64,000 bases of DNA from Allacma fusca (taxonomy: Eukaryota > Arthropoda > Collembola > Symphypleona > Sminthuridae), in contig OX359246.1 of the NCBI GenBank assembly GCA_947179485.1, forward strand, positions 24,180,001-24,244,000. Reading direction: 5' to 3'. The position numbers and the translations under genes were made by a program. Within the stretch, counting starts at the first letter, position 1, and each line of letters starts with the position of its first letter. This document shows, piece after piece, positions 57,128 to 64,000 of the stretch. The notes under the pieces are model-generated. The model was not told where the DNA came from. It saw nothing but the letters and a program-made list of their open reading frames with translations, and made no database searches.

Positions 57128-60100
57128 CTAGCCGCTGTCGCTGAATCTACCGTTACCACCACGGAAAACAAGACGTGGTTTCAACCAACGTTTATTCTGA
57201 CTGCGGGAATCGCTTGAACTGTTTTTCCGATCCTGAGGACCGGGGTTTTGTGGAGATTGTGGGTTTATATTGTACATGTTACTATGGACAGTCTTGATGA
57301 TGCTTTCAGTTGTACTTGCAGTCTTTTCTGGTTGCTTTGTTGACTTTACTGCGGGTTCACAAAAATCCGTTGTGATTTCAGATACTGATATGGAATTCCT
57401 ACTAAAAATTCGAGGCGGAGGGATCACAAGTGATAGGAGTGGTTTCGGTTTCTGCATTATGTCTTTGCTGCTGGAGCTGAAGCTGTTAGATTTTATTTGG
57501 GAGCGACGGTAGATGGAAGATTTTTTGTACTTTGCAGATTCAGACGCTACATCAGTTTTTGTGGAATGCTCATATCTATCCAAATCCGTTCTTGGAAGTT
57601 TCGGAAAGGACTTGGATTTGGTACTACGAAGTTTGACTTCTGGAAAATTATTTGTATTGTTATTTTCTGAATGAGATTTTGTTGATTCTAATCGTTGCTT
57701 TTGCTTAGCTGTTGAAAAAAATACTCGGGATTTTCTCCTTTGGGGTTGCTGAGGAGTATTTATTGTTGGAGTTGTTGACATGCTTGCCTGCGAAATCCTT
57801 GCCTCCGATAATGATCCTGATGACATTTGCTTCGGTTGAGACTGATTTTCAGGTGTCTTGCTAACTGCTAAATCAAGCTCGGGTTGTGCAATCAGGCTCA
57901 GACAATTAGACTTTGAGATTCTATTTTGGGGTAAGGAAGACATGGTGTTGGTGCTTTTCACGTCACCGGTAGTTATATTGCGAGATGCATTATAAATTGA
58001 GTTGGATGCTGCAATATCTGGTACTTTATTCTGCTGCCTTGACGTTAGTGTTTTGGACTTCGATCTGTTTTTCATGACTTCAAGTTTCATATCTGGTAAC
58101 TTAATTTCTAAAAGCGCTCGTGGCTTTGGTTTCCCGGTGATACTTTGCGGCAGCTTTTCTGGACGACGATCCCCACTGGTATGTGACAACTGTATCTGTT
58201 GGGATGAGCTGAGCAAGGTATTCGTGGATGGACTGTAGTTACTAGAATCTGTTTTTGCGTTTTTCGCTTTAACATTGGAAGAATTTCTGGTTCTGGTTAC
58301 ATTTCTTGCAACGACCGCCTTAAAAAAATCATTTATATGATTCTGTCTGATTGTAACGGAAACTTTGTATACATGCACAAGATCAAATTGTTTAAACTGA
58401 ATAATTCAAATAATTTCTAAGGATCATCTAGTGTTACTTGCAAATAAGCTTCAGAATAAAGCATATACTCACTTTTACTTCTGTTTGAGGGGGGACAATG
58501 TCTTTTGTGTCGTTCTTCTTGTTCAGTTGGATTAATTGAAAATCAATGTCTTCATGGTCACTGTCATTAACATCTTTTTGCTTCTTAAACACAATAAAAT
58601 CATCAGCAACTTAATCAATTCACTAATGTGAAACGATATCTTTTTATTGTTAGTACGGAAGATAATGAAAAATATTTAAGCTCGTCTCCAAAATCATTTG
58701 AATGTGAATTATGTAATGTGAATTACAGTCTGTTGCTCAGAAGTATCAGCATCCTTCCTCGTTTCAATACATCCGAATGGAGCTAACTGAAAGTTAAACT
58801 TGAACTTTTTAAGGTCTTCATGACGTGCACTAGGTTTCAGAACAGCACTTCTACAAACGGGGATCAATTGTTTTTATTACGATTAATTTTTGAAGTCGTG
58901 CGGAGCCTTGGATACTTGTGCAGTTGGGCATACAGCAAGTTGTGAAACGAGAAGGAGAAATTACCTCGAAGTTGTCTGCATCTGCCTTACATCCCCCTTC
59001 ACGCAATTAGCATCGTACTTCGGCGATAATAGCTGCAATGGTTGATTGACATTACCAGAGTTACCAAGGAAACTTATATTCAATAGGGGCGGAATCGGAC
59101 CTAAAAGGCTGGTACAAGTGTTAGGGTGAAAGTAAGGAATGACATGTGGATGTAAATAAGGTGGAGGAAAGGGAAGTAGAGATGGCGAATACGGCTGAGA
59201 TATATAAAATGGTAAGAGTAGCGGTTGCTGTACCCTCACGGACTGAATAGCAGCTCCATTTTCTTGCCCAAAAATTCCAACGGGCTCCGAAATGGCGGCA
59301 CCACCGGCAAGCGCGGGCATTGGTGAAGTACAAGCCTTTTGAGCATTCACCTTTGCTGGACCGGTTGGACTATCCTGTTAGAAGAACCATTATCTCATTA
59401 AAATAACTCATTTACATAAATGATGCTTTTTATGGCATGAAATACATTTTAACCGTGGATTAACAAATCATATTTTCAAAAACCATTGCATTATCCCTGC
59501 AAGTTCCAACCGCATGCAATAAATGCTCAATAAATTTTACATGAAAGATATGATATTTAATAATTCCCGTTTAGCCAGCAAACCTGAGCTTATGGATAAT
59601 TAGGCATTATAACACTACCTTCAGTTCACGTACAGTATCCGCATCAATCATGTGTTCTTCCGTCTGTGACATTACGAATTTAATTAGTGGTGACAACTGA
59701 AGCTCCTCTGTATAATTTCAAATACAGTAAATACAGATGAACCATTTCGATACAACACTCAAAAGAGCTCCAATTATGATTAATGATATGCACAACAGTT
59801 CAACTTACTAAATTTCCTCTTCCGGTCTTCAATTTCTTTAAGCATAACCTCCGGACTAGTCTTAATATAGCTCTCCACAGGGCCACTACCAGCTCGGATA
59901 TAAGAATCCCGAAAGACGATGAAATCTTCATCGAACTCAAAATCGTACAGCTTGGCTTGAACATCCTTCGATGAACTTTTATGAATCTTCTGATTAATGG
60001 CAAACTGACAAGTAGCACGGAATTCTTGACCACGCTCATTGATCAAGACAAAGTAAGCATACTCCTGGACAAATCTATTGGCATCCTCAAAGCTACTAAA

Positions 60101-60740
60101 ACTAATGTAGCAGGAACCAGTCATGTGTTGGTTCATAGTTGTGGACAAGAACTTCCCCGATAGGAAATGAATATAGTCATAGGGTGGGAGAGGATCCAAT
60201 ACCTCCAGCAATTCCACTTCAGACAACGACTTCGGAAGATGCCGAATGTGTACCTGCAATATTAATAGTCAGAATTCCTGTCCATAGCCCCTCTCATTGT
60301 AACCAATATACCATTACATTACTAACTGTGTTCAATCTTTTATAATTTGTTTCACTAACTTTCGTTCCCCGTAGTTTCCCAGTCCTCTTACTATTACTCC
60401 TGCCAACAGTTCCACTCTCCAAATCCATCTCCTCTTGTTCCTCTTCAATAATCCTACCCAGATCTGTCTTGCTCCCTGGACACAATCTCAGTGCCTCATC
60501 ACTGTCATAGGACGTCTCGGCTTTCCGAATAAACCACTTCCTCCCAACATCCCTACTACTCCATTCCGGTCTTGCAAATTCAGTTTCAAAAAATAATTTG
60601 ATCCTTCCCAGCTGATCCTCTTCCGTCTCAGGATATTGACGCCTAATTGGAATCTCCTCCTCATCAAAGTCACTCCAAAGTTCCAGAAATAAGTCATCAT
60701 GGAAATCAAAAACCAAACTCAACAGGTCCAAGCTCATCAT
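57128..60740 (-). CDS. UPF3: UPF3-like nonsense-mediated mRNA decay factor
   Basis: Seven exons: 60740-60318, 60253-59809, 59707-59619, 59374-58965, 58850-58727, 58583-58473 and 58318-57128; 930 residues, all junctions in frame. UPF3 links the exon-junction complex to UPF2/UPF1 on spliced mRNA. Exon 1 encodes an acidic N-terminal region (about 141 aa). An in-frame stop lies just upstream of its ATG, and a good acceptor before it suggests a 5' UTR intron. Exons 2-3 encode the Smg4/UPF3 RNP-like domain: VHIRHLPKSLSEVELLEVL, DYIHFLSGKF, GSCYISFSSFEDANRFVQEY, ATCQFAINQKI and LQLSPLIKFV. Exon 4 is Pro-rich with hydrophobic stretches. Exons 5-7 are basic and Ser-rich, low complexity. The protein is about twice the usual UPF3 length. 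The tail KPRLVFRGGNGR vaguely resembles the exon-junction-binding motif of UPF3B. Assignment of exons 4-7 rests on splice phase only. Confidence 0.85.
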
Positions 60741-62727
60741 GAAGCACCACTGAAGTCACCCCCACTGACCTGTAGTAACATCACATAATCAATTAATTCA
60801 AAATCATTAAACCAAATCCTTATTACAATCCCAAATATTTCAATCTCCACACTCAACGATACTATTGGTTGGATTTACAAATACATTTAGTTTGTACTCA
60901 TCCTTACATAACTTTAATTCACAGATTCCCACCGATATTAAATAACTACATTTCAAGTAAGTACCTTCATTCAGAATCCAACAATATAAAGCAATTAATT
61001 CAAGGCGATTCAAATCCATCCAACCCATTCAGTTATTGTTCCATTGTGTCTGTGTCCCCGTCAATGTAGTAATAAATCGGAGTTTTTAAATAATATAAAG
61101 TTAAGAGTGAAAGTAAATGGAACTAAGCTCAAATAATACAAATCTATCCGTCCATCACATAATTATCAATTTCAGTTAACTCTCAACTGTCTAGTTTTTA
61201 ATTAACCATTAACTGCCCCAATAGAAATTAAATTCAGCTACGTCAGCATAAATTATCGATAATTAAATATTTATAGTTTCCAGTTGACTCTTGATAATTA
61301 CACTAAATAATTACAAATTACTGTCTGATCAATTGCACTAAAAGATTTATATTATAATTATTAAATTCAGGTCTAAATATAAGGCACTGTTCGTACAATT
61401 TATGATTAGTTTTTTAAATTCAAATTATTCACGAGCACTTGTCAAGTTCGGGAGAATAATTCAGAGCTTTATAATTAATTAATATTTAATTAATTGTATA
61501 TGTGGCTATAAAAATACGCACATAAAAAGTTAATAAATTCGTTTGAATAAATTTACATAAATAAATTCTAAGCCTATATTTGCGAAACACTGAACGATGG
61601 AGCTACCTCTAAAAACGTAAACACTCAAATGCAGTCTTAAGGCTATTCGCAAGCCGATTTAATATTCCCTCTTTCAAAAGTAAGTCGCTGGAGAAATGTC
61701 ATTGAGTTGGAGATCCGCTCAGAGCTCGCAGTCTCACATTCCTGCCTTTCGTTCCTTGCGCCTTGAGCGTTAGGATAAAAATAAAAACACGATTTTAATA
61801 AAAGCAAAGGAGGTTATAATTCAGATTATTCTTATCAGGAATGCTCCTAACCAAAAAAAGTGCACTTGAATACTCTTGTCAGCTTCAGAGTTGCAGAATT
61901 TGCATATGTAAATTATTAATTGATGGTACAAATTAATTAATGACACTCATACAAATGTCGTTGACTTGAGTTTGGAATGTGGACTATGAGACGTGTTATT
62001 ATTTCTAAAATTCGTCCTATATGTTACAAGAATATTTGTGAATTTTTATAGGCATCCCTGGGCAGTAACAGGATGTTGGAAGTAGTAAATAAAAATATTG
62101 CTGAGAGGGGTTTTGCTTACACTGGTAATTTTTTAACAAAGATTAGGGGTAACATTTTAATTCGTGAGAGGGAAGCGTTTATTACACTCTTAAATTTTTA
62201 TTGATATGTTTATAATAATTGTAAAATATGGGCAGCTGATGATTGGATTGTTGTTATTTGTATATTGGATTTTGTGTGCAAGGCGCTTTAGCACTGCTGA
62301 TTGTGAGTGGGAGAATATTTCCGGAATATTTGTATCACAATGCCCCATTGAAGGGCATTTGAAAAAAATAATTATTCCATTTTTATACTGCGGTGTTTTC
62401 AAATTGTTTTATTTTAAAGGATTTTTATTTTATAAATAATTATTATGGTTAGAGTTTTTGGCGGTTTTAAAAAAAAATTTAGTAGGCATAAATAGAAAAG
62501 AGTATATGGAGCTGAGGTTGAGAGTATGTAGAGAAATATGATTCTTTTATGAAATAGCTAGTTGTGAATTGTGAATGAGGCGAATGCATAATTTGGTACT
62601 TGCAATTTTTTCGTTGTTAATAATTGATAATTATTCCAGAGTTTTTTTTATAACTGATATGAATGAAATATGTGGAACAGTTTGAAGTAAAGAGAACTTC
62701 AGGAGCATTTTAAGGAAGGGGGTGTTT
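60741..62727. other. Intergenic region between UPF3 and the UGT gene
   Basis: AT-rich. It probably contains the UPF3 5' UTR exon and promoter (an acceptor TTACTACAG lies at about 60770) and the UGT 3' UTR at the right. Frames at 60840-61069 and 62190-62439 occur on both strands and look like noise. Confidence 0.5.
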
Positions 62728-63812
62728 TCATTGCCTTTTTTTATTGCCGGGCTTATTGTTAGTTTTGGCACGGCTGGCAGGTTTTCGCAGAATGGAGCCA
62801 ACAATAAGGCGAATTGCCGAAAGTAGAATAATTAAAAATACAAAAATGATAGAAATAATAGCGGCAAAGACATCCAGGAGGTAGTATTCTACGAAGTTTA
62901 GGTCGCGGGCTGAGGATCGCAAATGACTTGCACCTTTATTTCGGATAACATACTCAGCCCAAAATACTCCTCGTTCTATTGGGGTTTGTGGCTGGTCTCG
63001 AAAAACTGAGGATAGTTCCTTGGCCTTGTGCTCATATCTATTTCAAAGATATTTCCAGTTAAAATTGTCGCCCAATTACATTAAATCCTTACTGGAAATG
63101 TTTAATTTTGTGTTTGCTTATTTGTTCCCGTATTTTACAGGCACTATTTCTAAGGAGAACAAATTGAAGGAATATTTTACTGTTTCTGTCAACCATTCAT
63201 TTCAAAGGATCTTGTCAAAGTGGGCACTTTCAATAAAATTGCGACGAAATAAAAGTAATTATCAAAATTGCTCATTTCTTACTTAGGATTGGTGAGAATT
63301 TCTTCTAAAGCAGTAGAAATAATATTTTCAGTGAGATCCAAAATTTCCACTTCCAAACCCATACCACGTTCCACTGCTAAATTGGAATTTATATTTTGGT
63401 CGCAAAACACTGGCAAAGTAAGTAAAGGCACTCCGTGGTAAACAGCTTCGTAGGTACTCATGGCACCCCCATGTGTCATGAATAATTTTATGTTGGGATG
63501 TCCTATTTTATTAAAAAAAATATATAATAATCCAGTAATAAATGCAATTTGTAATTATGGGAGTTTAATATCTGAAAATAATTAATATGTACCCAGAATA
63601 TCTTGTTGTGGGAGCCATTTACTAATTTTGACATTGGCTGGCAGGTTCTTAAGGTCCCCCTCGAATTTCCAAATAACTCGTTGCTTCATTTTAGAAAATG
63701 CTGAAATGAAGGCATGGATCATAGCTTCAGGAAATTGTTGAGATTTGAGCACTGAACCCATGCTGAAGTAAATGAAACCTTCCTTTGCACCTGACAGGAA
63801 GTCGTCCAGTTC
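62728..63812 (-). CDS. UDP-glycosyltransferase, C-terminal half
   Basis: Three exons in view: 63812-63593, 63502-63283 and 63037-62728 (249 residues and a stop); the 5' exons lie beyond the right edge. UGTs attach a sugar from a UDP-sugar to small lipophilic molecules in the ER lumen. Visible motifs: ELDDFLSGAKEGFIYFSMGS, WKFEGDL, KWLPQQDILGHP spanning the first junction, and the UGT signature beginning MTHGGAMSTYEAVYHGVPLL and continuing PVFCDQNINS. After the second junction come AKELSSVFRDQPQTPIERG and AEYVIRNKGASHLRS. Then come a single membrane span (about 26 hydrophobic residues after YYLLDVF) and a short basic cytosolic tail ending KKRQ, a KKxx ER-retrieval signal. All phases agree. Bases 63813-64000 are intron or undecided. 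Confidence 0.95.
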
Positions 63813-64000
63813 CTGTAAATTAAATATGTAATACAATGTTGCATTGCAGCAGGAGATTCCCTTCATACTGTCAGAGCATTTTTTCCTTTAGGGGCAAACA
63901 TACTGTGAAATTCTCTTTTATTACATGTTAATTTTTATCCTTATACGAGTATGCCTCAACAAGAGTCAAAATGTGTGGATTTATTCTGTCTCTTTAAAAT

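Noticed and set aside
62190..62439. A 77-codon frame with a hydrophobic start (+ strand)
   Set aside because: The opposite strand is equally open over the same bases, and no upstream or downstream exon signal was found.

Overview
The window is eukaryotic nuclear DNA, AT-rich, with short GT-AG introns and a heavy load of transposable elements. The recognisable host genes (NOB1, UPF3, cytochrome P450s, a GILT-like thiol reductase, a UDP-glycosyltransferase and secreted cystine-knot proteins) point to an arthropod. A springtail or another basal hexapod fits the mixture, but the sequence alone does not fix the taxon.

Layout. (1) 1-36.7 kb is a tandem array of a two-gene unit: a four-knot cysteine-rich secreted protein (ICK, + strand) head-to-head with a GILT-like thiol reductase (- strand). 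Two ICK genes (13.2-14.1 kb and 33.8-34.7 kb) and one GILT gene (35.4-36.3 kb) are intact. Two other GILT copies are broken into pieces and separated by transposon nests (about 1.8-12.7 kb and 15.1-33.0 kb). (2) The nests contain five hAT-like elements with exact 8-bp target duplications, a pogo/Tigger-like element with TA duplications, a 4.9-kb CACTA/Tnp2-like element carrying a DUF4806 gene, decayed non-LTR and BEL/Pao retroelements, a minisatellite and a dispersed repeat R. (3) 37.7-44.9 kb is a gene-dense block on the - strand: NOB1, then two tandem CYP2-clan P450 genes with the same exon structure. (4) 45.4-55.2 kb is a complete, young Ty3/gypsy LTR retrotransposon (- strand) with apparently identical 735-bp LTRs, a GCTA target duplication, gag, pol and a clear -1 frameshift signal. 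(5) 57.1-60.7 kb is a seven-exon UPF3 gene. (6) 62.7 kb to the right edge holds the last three exons of a UDP-glycosyltransferase.

How the parts may relate. P450 and UGT are phase I and phase II detoxification enzymes. NOB1 (18S rRNA maturation) and UPF3 (nonsense-mediated decay) are housekeeping. The ICK/GILT pair is the most unusual part: a disulfide-rich secreted protein and a thiol reductase share one short divergent intergenic region that was duplicated as a unit. The ICK exons differ more between copies than the intron beside them. Exon boundaries are my own reading of splice signals and family conservation; no transcript or database evidence was available.
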